64,000 nucleotides of DNA from WHSO01 sp963732875 (GCA_963732875.1 CAVTBD010000002.1:1302001-1366000), one strand, 5' to 3'. Positions 31,181 through 41,163 are shown, numbered from the stretch's first letter. Notes: generated by a model from the letters alone, not told the origin. Numbers and translations: made by a program.

Positions 31181-31921
31181 ATGGTTCTCCCGCTCATGCC
31201 CAAGGCGACGGCCGTCTGGCTGGTCGAGCACACGGCGCTCAGCTTCGACCAGATCGCGGCGTTCTGCGGGCTGCATCCGCTCGAGGTCCAGGCCATCGCC
31301 GACGAGGAAGTGGCGGTCGGTATCGTCGGCCTCGACCCGATCGCCAACGGCCAGCTCACCGACGAAGAGATCAAGCGCTGCGAGGCCGATCCCGATGCCC
31401 GGCTCGAGATGGCCGAGGCCACCATGCCGCGCCCGGCGCCCAAAACCCAGGGGCCGCGCTACACGCCGATCGCCAAGCGCCAGGAGCGTCCCGACGCGAT
31501 CGCCTGGCTGCTGCGCCACTATCCCGAGCTGACCGACGCCCAGATATCCAAGCTGGTCGGCACCACCAAGAGCACCATCAACGCGGTGCGCGACCGCTCC
31601 CACTGGAAGGGCGCGAACATCAAGCCGGTCGATCCGGTCGACATCGGCATGTGCTCCTACGAGGACCTGCTCGCCGCGGTGCAGACCGCGCGCCGGCGCG
31701 TGGCCCGGGCCGAGCAGCGCGCCGCACGCGAAGCGGCGCGGCGCGAACGCGAGGCCGCCAAGGAAGCCGCTGCGGCGGCCCTGCCCGCCGAAGGCGCGGA
31801 CGAACCTGCCGACGCGACCGGAGAGACCCCCGCGGCCGATCCGTTCGCCCCGGCACCGGCCGACGCGCCGATGGCGCCGGCACATGACGGTGACGACGGG
31901 CACCGCGAGGGCGGGCTGTAG
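31181..31921 (+). CDS. trcR: DUF1013 family cell-cycle transcriptional regulator (TrcR-like)
   Basis: 246 residues. The DUF1013 domain covers about residues 1-175: MPKATAVWLVEHTALSFDQIAAFCGLHPLEVQAIAD, then TPIAKRQERPDAIAWLLRHYPELTDAQISKLVGTTKSTI with a helix-turn-helix, and VDIGMCSYEDL. The C-terminus is a Lys/Arg/Ala coiled coil and an acidic Pro/Ala tail. Members are restricted to Alphaproteobacteria and one is described as a cell-cycle transcription regulator. AAGGAGG lies 4-5 bases before the start. It is followed by two dispersed repeats. Confidence 0.82.
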   Translation: MVLPLMPKATAVWLVEHTALSFDQIAAFCGLHPLEVQAIADEEVAVGIVGLDPIANGQLTDEEIKRCEADPDARLEMAEATMPRPAPKTQGPRYTPIAKRQERPDAIAWLLRHYPELTDAQISKLVGTTKSTINAVRDRSHWKGANIKPVDPVDIGMCSYEDLLAAVQTARRRVARAEQRAAREAARREREAAKEAAAAALPAEGADEPADATGETPAADPFAPAPADAPMAPAHDGDDGHREGGL

Positions 31922-31990
31922 CCATCGTCCCCAGCCGTCGGTGATCGGCGGCATGTCCTGTTGTCGTGACTGAAAATGCGAACGCGCCCT

Positions 31991-32107
31991 AGAGCCTGAT
32001 CGGCTCGGATCGGAACGATCCTGAGCCGTGAATCAGGCTCTATACTTTAAATAACTTAGAGCAGGATTCACGGTTCAGATTGATCCAATCTGAACCGACC
32101 TTGCTCT
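31991..32107. repeat. Double-hairpin intergenic repeat, family B copy 2
   Basis: Near-identical to 30271-30384 and again preceded by CT (CTAGAGCCTGATCGGCTC). It is followed at once by a family A copy, so the two form a composite of about 290 bases. Confidence 0.8.
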
Positions 32108-32108
32108 C

Positions 32109-32278
32109 GTGTCGTGGTTCAAAAGTTCGCTTCATTTTTGGGGTGGCTTCCTAGCGAACTTCTGAACCGAAACGACACTAAAAACCATGTGATTCCAGCG
32201 TGGTTATGGATTTGAAGTTCCTTTCAACGCCGCCCCAAATAAGTCAGGAACTTCAAATCCACCACACTGGTGAGGGCG
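32109..32278. repeat. Double-hairpin intergenic repeat, family A copy 2
   Basis: Matches 2700-2861: GTGTCGTGGTTC at the left, AGCGAACTTCTGAACCGAAA in the middle and AACTTCAAATCCACCACACT at the right. With the family B copy it fills 31922-32296; no gene was seen there. Confidence 0.8.
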
Positions 32279-32296
32279 CGTTCTTTTTGCGTGCCG

Positions 32297-32464
32297 TCAA
32301 GCGGCGTGAAGCTTCAACAACTCGTCCTTGATTCGCAGCTTTTTTCGCTTGAGCTCCACGAGGGCGTCGTCGCGCGGCCAAGAGCGCGCCAGCTCCTGCT
32401 TTATGGCGGACTCGAGATTGGCATGTTCCGATTTCAGCTGAGAGACGAGTTCTGCATCGGCCAT
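32297..32464 (-). CDS. YdcH/DUF465 family small protein
   Basis: 55 residues from ATG 32464, with AGGAGGTGCC immediately upstream. MADAELVSQLKSEHANLESAI, then LVELKRKKLRIKDELLKLH, matches the YdcH/DUF465 helical hairpin (HxxLexxI...LKkxKLrlKDel). A short cytoplasmic coiled-coil protein of unknown role, very common in proteobacteria. It forms its own unit. Confidence 0.88.
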   Translation of the reverse strand: MADAELVSQLKSEHANLESAIKQELARSWPRDDALVELKRKKLRIKDELLKLHAA

Positions 32465-32630
32465 AAGGCACCTCCTTGGCTGAGAGAAGCCTGATCGTGC
32501 CGTCGGCTGGCCGGGCGAACCCAGGAGACCAAATGCCCGGCCTGCGGCACGGGACCAGTCTTCAGGATGAAATGCTAAACCCAAATGGATGGCGCCGCCA
32601 AGACAACTCTCCGCCCGCGCGGCAGATTCT

Positions 32631-33209
32631 TCAGCGCATCAGGATTTCCGCCGCGTCGAGCGCCTGGTCGGGCGCGAGTCCCTTGAACGCCTTGCCGAGG
32701 ATATGGGCGAAGTCGACCGCGTCGTGGGGCGAGAACCGGCCGTCCACGGCACGCAGGTAGTGGTCGAAGGTCTCCGCCGCGTGGGCCGCGCGTTCCACCG
32801 CCGGCGCGCCGGCATGGTCCGGCGTACGGTCCACGGCGCCAGCGAGGATCAGCTGCTCAAGGTGCTCGGCGTCGATCTCGGTCGCCTGCACCTCGGCACG
32901 CAGCGTGTCGCGCAGCTCGGCCGGCGCGTCGGCAAATCCGTCCTTGAGCGCGCGGCGCACAAGCCTGAGGCCCTTCACCACCACCTTGTGCCAGCGGTCC
33001 GAGGCGGCCATCACCGCCAGCATCTCGGTCTCGGTGAGCGCACCGCGGCCCAACTCGCCGAGCCACAGGCAGAACAGCATCAGGTTGATATCGATGCCGT
33101 GACGTTCCTGCAGATTGAGGCACGCCGCCGACACGTCTTTGGCGCGATAGACCGCGAGCGCAAAGTCCCAGAACGGATGCTCGGGAAAGTCGATGGCCCG
33201 TGTCGCCAT
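32631..33209 (-). CDS. TIGR02444 family protein
   Basis: 192 residues, helical. The N-terminus FWDFALAVYRAKDVSAACLNLQERHGIDINLMLFCLWLGE is diagnostic of the TIGR02444 family of uncharacterised proteobacterial proteins. The later part (RWHKVVVKGLRLVRRALKDG; HYLRAVDGRFSPHDAVDFAHIL) is less conserved. No catalytic motif is visible. It follows the phosphofructokinase gene by 25 bases on the same strand, so they may form an operon. Confidence 0.85.
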   Translation of the reverse strand: MATRAIDFPEHPFWDFALAVYRAKDVSAACLNLQERHGIDINLMLFCLWLGELGRGALTETEMLAVMAASDRWHKVVVKGLRLVRRALKDGFADAPAELRDTLRAEVQATEIDAEHLEQLILAGAVDRTPDHAGAPAVERAAHAAETFDHYLRAVDGRFSPHDAVDFAHILGKAFKGLAPDQALDAAEILMR

Positions 33210-33234
33210 ATCATCTGTTTCCTGATGTCGTTAA

Positions 33235-34326
33235 CTAAACGTCGCCGAACGAGATGCCAAGGCCGCGCGCGGTGCGCATGAGGTCGCCTTCGACGTCGAC
33301 GGCGCGGGTCACCGCGGCAACCTCGGCCAATGGCATATCACGCACGCCCCGGTTCTGCCACACCACCACGCGCCCGAAGTTGCCTGCCGCCACCAGGTCC
33401 ACGGCATGCACACCGAACGCCGCCCCCAGCACCCGGTCGGTGGTGGACGGGGTGCCGCCGCGCTGGACATGGCCGAGCACGGTGCAGCGGCTCTCCCAGC
33501 CGGTCGCCTGGGACAGCGCGTCGGCCAGGTACATGCCGACGCCGCCGTAGCGGTGGCGCCCCTCCGGATCGGTCAGCGTGACCGCGTGGCCGTCCGCGGT
33601 GCGGCAACCTTCCGCCACCACCACCAGGGCGAAATCGCGGTCCATGGCCTCGCGCACCGCCCGGACACGCCCGGCCAGCGCGTCGAGCCGGTACGGGATC
33701 TCGGGAATCAGGATGACGTCGGCGCCGCCCGCGATGCCGGTCGAGAGCGCGATGTGACCCGCATCGCGTCCCATCACCTCGAGGATCATGATACGCGCAT
33801 GGGACGCGGCCGTGGTCTGGAGCCGGTCGAGCGCCTCGGTCGCGACGTTGACCGCGGTGATGTAGCCGATCGCGTTCTCGGTGCCGACCACGTCGTTGTC
33901 GATGGTCTTGGGGATGCCGACCACGTTGAGGCCGCCGTCCCTGACCAGCCGGTCGACGATGCGGAACGAGCCGTCGCCGCCGATGGCGATCAGCGCGTCG
34001 AGCCCGAGCCTGCGGTAGCCCGCGATGGCGTCCGTCGAGCGGTCGATGACGCTACCGTCCGGCATGGGAAAGGCATAGGGGTCGCCGCGGTTGGTGGTGC
34101 CGATCATGGTGCCGCCCATGCGCAGGAGGCCGCCCGCGAACATGCCGGGCGTGAGCGGTTCGACGTCGGGCGGATTGCTCATCAGGCCGAGCGTGCCGTA
34201 GCGGATGCCCAGCACCTCGTAGCCGTAGCCGCCGACGGCGCGATGCACCGCCGCGCGGATCACCGCGTTGAGCCCGGCGCAGTCGCCGCCCGTGGTCATG
34301 ATGCCGATGCGCTTGCTGTCCGCCAA
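33235..34326 (-). CDS. pfkA: 6-phosphofructokinase
   Basis: 363 residues. Phosphorylates fructose 6-phosphate. Motifs: ATP-loop MTTGGDCAGLNA, GTTNRGDP, AIGGDGS at 116-120, PKTIDND from 139, MGRDAGHIAL, and a late LGHVQRGGTPS. The residue after GGD is Gly, as in ATP-dependent enzymes, but the position before TIDND is Lys, as in PPi-type and some actinobacterial ATP-type enzymes. ATP is the likelier donor. Slightly longer than the 320 residues of E. coli PfkA and probably not allosteric in the same way. It may act opposite the class I aldolase at 5.8 kb. Confidence 0.92.
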   Translation of the reverse strand: MADSKRIGIMTTGGDCAGLNAVIRAAVHRAVGGYGYEVLGIRYGTLGLMSNPPDVEPLTPGMFAGGLLRMGGTMIGTTNRGDPYAFPMPDGSVIDRSTDAIAGYRRLGLDALIAIGGDGSFRIVDRLVRDGGLNVVGIPKTIDNDVVGTENAIGYITAVNVATEALDRLQTTAASHARIMILEVMGRDAGHIALSTGIAGGADVILIPEIPYRLDALAGRVRAVREAMDRDFALVVVAEGCRTADGHAVTLTDPEGRHRYGGVGMYLADALSQATGWESRCTVLGHVQRGGTPSTTDRVLGAAFGVHAVDLVAAGNFGRVVVWQNRGVRDMPLAEVAAVTRAVDVEGDLMRTARGLGISFGDV

Positions 34327-34466
34327 TGCCTGTCTCCCGCCTGTACACGGCGCCGGAACGGCGCCCCTACAGGGTCGCCCAACTCCGGACGATCTTCAAC
34401 GGTGCGCTTGACCGGCGCGTGACAGGAAGGGCGTGGAAAAGACGGCGGGGGAAGCCGCCGAACGGC

Positions 34467-35198
<732 letters not shown>

Positions 35199-35492
35199 CG
35201 CTGGTCTCTTGTCCCTGTGGTCTGACTATACGCCGTCCGGCACCGCCGGAACCGGAAAGCGGGTACGCGGGGTACGGTTAAGGAAGGTTTACCGCGCATT
35301 CCCTAACCACGCGTTAACATTCTTCACCGGGGCCCGTGGCGGAGGCCGTAACCTCCTCGCTCCCCACGGTTTTCCGGCGCCACGGCAAGGCCCCATGGCG
35401 GTTGCCAAGGGGCCGCCGGTCCATATAATGGCCGCTTTCCCGATCCCGGGGAACCGGTCCGCAAGGGCCGCCCCGGCCAACAGGGGAGCCGC

Positions 35493-35987
35493 ATGGCCGC
35501 ACCGAAACCCGTCGTCGCGATCATCATGGGCAGCCAGTCCGACTGGGCCACCATGCGCCACGCCTCGGACATCCTCGAGACCCTCGGCATTCCCCACGTC
35601 CGCAAGATCGTCTCGGCCCACCGCACGCCCAAGCGGCTCTACGAGTTCGCGAGCGGCGCGCGCGCCGCCGGCTTCAAGGTGATCATCGCCGGCGCGGGCG
35701 GCGCCGCCCACCTGCCCGGCATGGCCGCCGCCATGACACCGCTGCCGGTGTTCGGCGTGCCGATCGAATCCCATGCCCTCAAGGGCATGGACAGCCTGTT
35801 GTCGATCGCGCAGATGCCGGGCGGCGTGCCGGTCGGCACGCTGGCCATCGGCAAGGCCGGCGCGGTCAACGCGGCGCTGCTCGCGGCCTCGGTGCTGGCC
35901 CTGTCCGACAAGAAGCTCGCCAAGGCGCTCGACCGCTTCCGCGATGTCCAGACCAAAGCGGTCGCCGCCGAGCCCAAGGACGAGTGA
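35493..35987 (+). CDS. purE: N5-carboxyaminoimidazole ribonucleotide mutase PurE
   Basis: 164 residues, class I PurE of purine synthesis: converts N5-CAIR to CAIR. Signatures: IIMGSQSDWATMRHA near the N-terminus (substrate Ser/Asp), VSAHRTPKRLYEFA with the catalytic His, IAGAGGAAHLPGMAAAMT, GVPIESHALKGMDSLLSIAQMPGGVPV. GGGGAGC lies before the ATG. purK starts 14 bases downstream and works on the preceding step. Confidence 0.96.
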   Translation: MAAPKPVVAIIMGSQSDWATMRHASDILETLGIPHVRKIVSAHRTPKRLYEFASGARAAGFKVIIAGAGGAAHLPGMAAAMTPLPVFGVPIESHALKGMDSLLSIAQMPGGVPVGTLAIGKAGAVNAALLAASVLALSDKKLAKALDRFRDVQTKAVAAEPKDE

Positions 35988-36000
35988 GCCGCCCCATCCC

Positions 36001-37145
36001 GTGAGCACGACCGATATCCGATCGCCAAGACTGGCGCCAAGACCGCCGCCCGAACCGACGCGATCCTGCCCGGCGCCACCATCGGCATCGTCGGCGGCGG
36101 CCAGCTCGGGCGCATGACGGCGATGGCCGCGGCGCGGCTCGGCTACCGCACCCACATCTTCTCGCCCGACGCGGGCAGCCCGGCGGCCCAGGTCGCCGCC
36201 GCCGAGACCGTCGCCGACTACGGCGACGAAGCGGCGCTCGCGCGCTTCGCCGAAGCCGTCGACGTCGCCACCTTCGAATTCGAGAACGTGCCCGCACGCA
36301 CCGCCGAGGTGCTGGCCGGGCTGGTGCCTATGCGGCCGTCCGCGCGCTGCCTCGAGATCGCCCAGGACCGCCTCAAGGAAAAGACCTTCCTCAACGCCAA
36401 CGGCGCACCGACGGCGCCGTTCATGCGTATCGGCACGGCCCACGACCTCGCCTGCCAGCTCGACGAGATCGGCCGGCCCGCCGTACTCAAGACCGCGACC
36501 CTCGGCTACGACGGCAAGGGCCAGGTGATGATCGACGCCGAGACCGACGCCGCCGAGGCCTACCGCGCCATGGGTGCCGAGGTCGGCATCCTGGAAGGCT
36601 TCGTCGATTTCGCCTGCGAGGTGTCCGTGGTGCTGGCACGCGGCCTCGACGGCAGGACCGCCGCCTTCGACGTGGTCGAGAACCGCCACAGCCATCACAT
36701 CCTCGACGTCACGCTCGCGCCCGCCGCCATCGCGCCGGGGATCGCGCGCGAGGCCGAACGCATCGCCGCGCGCATTGCCGCGGCGCTCGACCTGGTCGGG
36801 CTCTTGGCGGTCGAGATGTTCGTGACCCGGGACGGCCGCGTGCTGGTGAACGAGATCGCGCCGCGCCCGCACAACTCGGGCCACTGGACGATCGATGCCT
36901 GCGTCACCAGCCAGTTCGAGCAGTTCGTGCGCGCCGTATGCGGCCTGCCGCTGGGCGATCCGTCGCGCCATTCGGACGCCACCATGAAGAACCTGATCGG
37001 CGACGAGGTGGACCGCTTCGACACGCTGATCGCCGATCCCGGCGCCAAGATCCATCTCTATGGCAAGGGCGCGGCCCGGCCCGGCCGCAAGATGGGCCAC
37101 GTCACCTGGCTGTACCCGAAGGGATCGGGGCCGAAGGCCCCTTAA
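36001..37145 (+). CDS. purK: 5-(carboxyamino)imidazole ribonucleotide synthase PurK (frameshifted start)
   Basis: An ATP-grasp enzyme that carboxylates AIR with bicarbonate. The main frame begins IGIVGGGQLGRMTAMAAARLG and continues with ATFEFENVPA, LGYDGKGQVMI, LEGFVDFACEVSVVLARG and NEIAPRPHNSGHWTIDAC, a complete PurK. No good start exists in that frame. GTG 36001 (STTDIRSP) is in another frame, and one missing A near 36030 would join them as SPKTGAKTAARTD, giving about 381 residues. It directly follows purE. Confidence 0.9.
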
Positions 37146-37148
37146 CCT

Positions 37149-39755
37149 CTACTCGGCGGCGAGCCGGGTCGGCTCCTCGATGACGGCCGCGACCGCGCGC
37201 GCGGGCAGCGCGGCGGCTACCGCCAGCACGACCGCACACACGTAGGGCAGCACCAGCGCCCCCAGCATGGCGACCCACAGCGTGCCCTCGATGGTGGTGA
37301 AGGCTCCGGTCCAGATCAGTCCGCCCGCGGTGACGAACACCAGCAGGGTCAGCAGCGCCTCGCGCCCGGCCATGCGCACGCCCTCGATTAGCGCCGGGCT
37401 GTCGCGGCGCTTGGGCGTACGGTGGAACACCGCCTTCTTGAACGCGAGCCCGGCGAGCACGCCGCGCGCCACCGTCAGCGACAGCGCGAGCGCGGCAATA
37501 GCGGCACCGATGCGCTGCCACAGCGTGCACGGCACGCGCCGGGTATAGAGCCACAGCGCGGCGAAGATCTTGAGGCCGAACAAGGTCAGCGCCGGGATCA
37601 CGAACAGCGCAAGCGGATAGTCGAAGCGCTTGGGGAAGAATATGAGTCCGGCCGACCACAGCAGGCCGGCGCCGATGAATACCAGGTGCAGCAGGTCGGT
37701 CATCCACGGCATCCAGCCCGCGACGAAGTGGTAGCGCTGGCCGCGCGTGAGCCGCGTATGGTAGCCGAACAGCAGCTTCTTCCAGTGATGGCGCAGGATC
37801 TGGCCCGCGCCGAACACCCAGCGGAAACGCTGGCGCGTATAGCCGGCGAAGCTGTCGGGCACGACGCCGCGCCCGAACGGATGGTTGACATAGACGCTGG
37901 CGAAACCCGCGTCCATCAGGCGCAGGCCGAGCTCGGCGTCCTCGCAGATGCACCATTCCGCCCAGCCGCCGAGCTTCTCCAGCGCCGTACGCCGGATCAG
38001 GGTCATGGTGCCGTGCTGGATGATGGCGTTGCGCTCGTTGCGGTGCACCATGCCGATGTGGAAGAAGCCGGCGTATTCCCAGTTGATCATCTCGTGGAAC
38101 GGATGGCGCGCCCACTCGCGGTGGTCCTGGGGCGCCTGGACGAAGCCGACGCGCTCCTCGTCGAAATAGCCGGTGAGCGATGACAGCCAGTCGGGCGAGA
38201 CGAGGTAGTCGGCGTCGACCACGCCGATGATCTCGGCATCGGACGCGGTCTCGCGCAGGGCGACGTTGAGCGCGCCCGCCTTGAAGCCCGCGAGCTTGTC
38301 GAAGTGGAAGAAGCGGAAGCGGGGGCCGAGCCGGGCGCAGGCGGCTTCCACCGGCCGCCACACCGCCGGGTCCCTGGTGTTGTTGTCGATGACGATGACC
38401 TCGAACGCCGGGTAGTCGAGAGCGGCGAGGCTTTCCAGCGTCTCGATCACGAGCTCGGGCGGCTCGTTGTAGATCGGCAGGTGCAGCGACACCTTGCGCC
38501 ATCGTTCGGGCGGCCGGCCCTTGTGGGCGAACTGGCGCGCGAGCGCGCCGGGCCAGCTCAGCTCCGCGAACTGGAAGCCCTCGGAAGCCAGCGTGAAGGA
38601 CAGCAGGACCTGGGTCGCGATCAGCGCGATCAGCCCCGCCGCCTCCGCCGGCTGGAGGTACTGGTAGAGGATGCGGTCGGCCGACAGCACAAGGCCGGTG
38701 ACCGTGCCCTGCAGCAGGAAGGCGAGGAACACGCGCGCGCTGCGCGGCATGTGGCCCGCGCGCGGCAGCACGATCAGCAGCAACAGCGCGCCGAGTATGC
38801 CCGACACCGCGGCGAGCTTGATCCACTGGGGCCGCTCGATGATCTCGCCCTCGAGCGGGAACTTGGGCTTGCGGTCGGCATCCAGCAGCCCCCAGTAGGC
38901 GCCGGCGGTGCCCTCGATGTTGACCTTCCACGGCTGGTCGAAGGCCTCCATCACGAAGTAGTCGATGCCGGCGCGGTGCGCGGTATTGAGAAACTCGCGC
39001 AGGAACCGGCCCTCGTTGACGACACCCAATTCGGCGGCGCCCACCGCCTTGCCGAACGACGGCCAGCCCACTTCCGTGATGACGATGGGCTTGTCGGGAT
39101 AGGTGTTCTGCAGCTCGTAGTAGCGGTCGAGCACGTGGGCGACCGCCTGCTTGAGGGGCACGCCTTCCCAGTACGGCAGGAGCTGCACGCCGATATAGTC
39201 GACCGCGCGCGCGAGCTCGGGATACTTGAGCCAGATATGGGGCGGCTCGGCGGTGGATACGGGGATGCGCACGCGTCGCTTGACGCCCTTGATGTAATCG
39301 ATGAGCTGCTTGACCGTGACGTCCGTGCGCAGCAGCGATTCGTTGCCCACCAGCAGGCGCTCGACGTTCTTGTTGCGCCAGGCGGTGAGCACCAGCTTCT
39401 GCATCTCCGCCGCGTTGGCCTTCTCGTCCCTGCCGATCCAGCCGCCCAGCGTCACCTTCATGTCGTAGCGCGCGGCGATCGAGGGAATCACGTCGAAGCC
39501 GTTGGCGACGGTATAGGTCCTGAGCGAGCGGGTGAGGCCGAGCAGGGTCGCGACGTCGTTCTCGATCTCGGCCGGGGTCGGGTGCTTGTTCTGGACCGGG
39601 CTCTCGCCGCGCGAATAGGGGCTGAAGGAAACGCCGCGCAGCACCCCGTCCCAGGCCAGCGCGCCGCCGTAGGGACGGTGCAGCGCCGCCATCAGCACCG
39701 CGTTGACGAGCGCGACCACGACGATAATGACGAGGGAGGAAAGACGCATGCGCAT
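37149..39755 (-). CDS. GH17-GT2 beta-glucan synthase/transglycosylase (NdvB-like)
   Basis: 868 residues. A signal/TM segment (LVIIVVVALVNAVLM) is followed by a GH17-like periplasmic domain (about residues 35-310; GVSFSPYSRGESP, VLLVGNES-like LLVGNESLL with the acid Glu, ITEVGWPSFGKAV with the nucleophile Glu). Several TM helices then lead to a GT2 domain (about 430-700: LPIYNEPPELVIETLES; VDADYLVSPDW; CEDAELGLRLMDAG; QRFRWVFGAGQIL). More TM helices close it. The same domain pair occurs in NdvB-type enzymes that make periplasmic beta-1,3 glucans, where the GH17 part transglycosylates the chain. Single leftward gene after COQ9. Confidence 0.88.
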   Translation of the reverse strand: MRMRLSSLVIIVVVALVNAVLMAALHRPYGGALAWDGVLRGVSFSPYSRGESPVQNKHPTPAEIENDVATLLGLTRSLRTYTVANGFDVIPSIAARYDMKVTLGGWIGRDEKANAAEMQKLVLTAWRNKNVERLLVGNESLLRTDVTVKQLIDYIKGVKRRVRIPVSTAEPPHIWLKYPELARAVDYIGVQLLPYWEGVPLKQAVAHVLDRYYELQNTYPDKPIVITEVGWPSFGKAVGAAELGVVNEGRFLREFLNTAHRAGIDYFVMEAFDQPWKVNIEGTAGAYWGLLDADRKPKFPLEGEIIERPQWIKLAAVSGILGALLLLIVLPRAGHMPRSARVFLAFLLQGTVTGLVLSADRILYQYLQPAEAAGLIALIATQVLLSFTLASEGFQFAELSWPGALARQFAHKGRPPERWRKVSLHLPIYNEPPELVIETLESLAALDYPAFEVIVIDNNTRDPAVWRPVEAACARLGPRFRFFHFDKLAGFKAGALNVALRETASDAEIIGVVDADYLVSPDWLSSLTGYFDEERVGFVQAPQDHREWARHPFHEMINWEYAGFFHIGMVHRNERNAIIQHGTMTLIRRTALEKLGGWAEWCICEDAELGLRLMDAGFASVYVNHPFGRGVVPDSFAGYTRQRFRWVFGAGQILRHHWKKLLFGYHTRLTRGQRYHFVAGWMPWMTDLLHLVFIGAGLLWSAGLIFFPKRFDYPLALFVIPALTLFGLKIFAALWLYTRRVPCTLWQRIGAAIAALALSLTVARGVLAGLAFKKAVFHRTPKRRDSPALIEGVRMAGREALLTLLVFVTAGGLIWTGAFTTIEGTLWVAMLGALVLPYVCAVVLAVAAALPARAVAAVIEEPTRLAAE

Positions 39756-39785
39756 GGGTCGGGCCCTGTCGGCAGGACGGATCGG

Positions 39786-40454
39786 TCAGGATCCCGGCGG
39801 GCGGTCGCCCGGGAACACGTCGCGCAGGATCCGGAACGGATCGGGCAGCTTCGCCGCCACCTCGCGCAGGCGCGCCTTGGCCTTCTCGATGCCCATGACC
39901 TCGTCGATGCGGCGGTCGAGGAACGCCCACGTGCCGGCGCGGTCCTCGCTTTCGTCGTCGAGCCAGAAGAGCACGGTCGCGGCGAGCACCGCGGCCAGGA
40001 TCGCCCGCTTGGTATAGAAGTTGAAATCGGTCGAGGTATCGCCGACCGCGTACCACATGGCGTCCACGGCCCGGTAGAGGCACTTGGCGCCGAGCGCCTG
40101 GTTGCCCGGCAGCGCGAGCCACGACATCAGCGCGCGTACCGCGGCGCGCTCGGGCCCGGCCTGCTCGAGCCGCAGCCGCACCACGTGGGCGATGCGTTCG
40201 CGCATCTTCATGGCCGCGAGCGCGCCGTCGTCGAGGGCCGCGAGCATACGCTCGTCGGCGAACCGGCTGTAGTATTCGGCGAGCTCGGCGAGGCCGCCCT
40301 GGAAGGCGAGGCGCGCCACCGGCCCGATCACGCCGGCGTCGGCAATCCCGGTCTCGAGCGCGCGCGCGCTCCAGCCGTCGAACGGCACGTGCTGGAGGGT
40401 GGCGCGGAGAATCTTGTCGCGCGCGGCGGCCAGCTCGGACGGCGTCGTGGTCAT
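39786..40454 (-). CDS. COQ9 family protein (rpsU-divergently transcribed)
   Basis: 222 residues from ATG 40454 (MTTTPSELAAARDKILRATL). Helical TetR-like fold: VPFDGWSARALETGIADAG near the start, AELAEYYSRFADERM, RIAHVVRLRLEQ, LSWLALPGNQALGAKCLYRAVDAMWYAVGDTSTDFNFYTKRAILAAV (the conserved COQ9 block) and LFWLDD. COQ9 proteins bind ubiquinone precursors and help the hydroxylase step. The gene lies 4 bases after def, and both are transcribed away from rpsU, the arrangement that gave the family its older name. Confidence 0.92.
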   Translation of the reverse strand: MTTTPSELAAARDKILRATLQHVPFDGWSARALETGIADAGVIGPVARLAFQGGLAELAEYYSRFADERMLAALDDGALAAMKMRERIAHVVRLRLEQAGPERAAVRALMSWLALPGNQALGAKCLYRAVDAMWYAVGDTSTDFNFYTKRAILAAVLAATVLFWLDDESEDRAGTWAFLDRRIDEVMGIEKAKARLREVAAKLPDPFRILRDVFPGDRPPGS

Positions 40455-40458
40455 CGCC

Positions 40459-41127
40459 CTACTCCGCCGCCTGCTCGGAGGCGGAATCACTCTTTGCCGC
40501 CTGCTCGGAGGCTTCATTCTTAGCCGCCTGCTCGGAGGCGGCATTGGCGCCGGGCAGGCCGAGCGGATGGCGCTCCCATTCGTCGTTGAAGCCGAGCAGG
40601 CGCAGGTCCGCCATGCGCATGGGATAGAGGATGCCGTCGAGGTGATCGCACTCGTGCTGGATGACGCGGGCGTGGAAGCCCTTGGCCTCGCGCTCGAAGG
40701 CATGGCCGTCGAGGCCGAGGCCACGGTAGCGGATATGGGTGGAGCGCGACACCACGCCACGCATGCGCGGCACCGACAGGCAGCCTTCCCAGCCCGGTGC
40801 CATATCCTCGGAGAGCGGTGTGATCACCGGGTTGATCAGGACATGGAGCGGGCCGAACGGGTTGTCGTCTGCGTCCTCCCCTGTCGCCGTATCCCCGGCA
40901 TCGGCCGCTTCCTCGGCCGTGAGGCGCGCCGGCGGCAGATGGAAGATCACCAGCCTGAGCGGCACGTGCACCTGGGGCGCGGCGAGGCCGACGCCGCCGG
41001 CATCCGCCATGGTCTCCACCATGTCGCGCACCAGCGCCCGGATGGCGGGCACGGTCGGGTCCGCCACCTCCTCGGCCCGGGCGCGCAGCACCGGGTTGCC
41101 CATGCGAGCGATCTTCAGTATGGCCAT
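40459..41127 (-). CDS. def: Peptide deformylase with repeated C-terminal tail
   Basis: 222 residues; removes the N-formyl group from new proteins. The three metal motifs are intact: GVGLAAPQ (45-52), EGCLSVP (114-120) with the Cys ligand, and QHECDH (157-162) with the His pair and catalytic Glu. Two unusual parts: an acidic insertion at about residues 70-90 (TAEEAADAGDTATGEDADD), and a C-terminal tail of three ASEQAAK-like repeats encoded by three copies of GCCGCCTGCTCGGAGGC. Starts are fixed by MAILKIARMGNPVLR. Co-oriented with COQ9. Confidence 0.92.
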   Translation of the reverse strand: MAILKIARMGNPVLRARAEEVADPTVPAIRALVRDMVETMADAGGVGLAAPQVHVPLRLVIFHLPPARLTAEEAADAGDTATGEDADDNPFGPLHVLINPVITPLSEDMAPGWEGCLSVPRMRGVVSRSTHIRYRGLGLDGHAFEREAKGFHARVIQHECDHLDGILYPMRMADLRLLGFNDEWERHPLGLPGANAASEQAAKNEASEQAAKSDSASEQAAE

Positions 41128-41163
41128 GGCGGCAATATGGGCGCGGGCAGGGCGCAGGTAAAG

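Noticed and set aside
37102..40122. Very long reading frame overlapping the GH17-GT2 gene in another frame
   Set aside because: A GC-rich shadow frame with Arg/Ala/Pro-biased low-complexity translation; the GH17-GT2 frame has all the motifs. The same applies to the other long antisense frames across the window.
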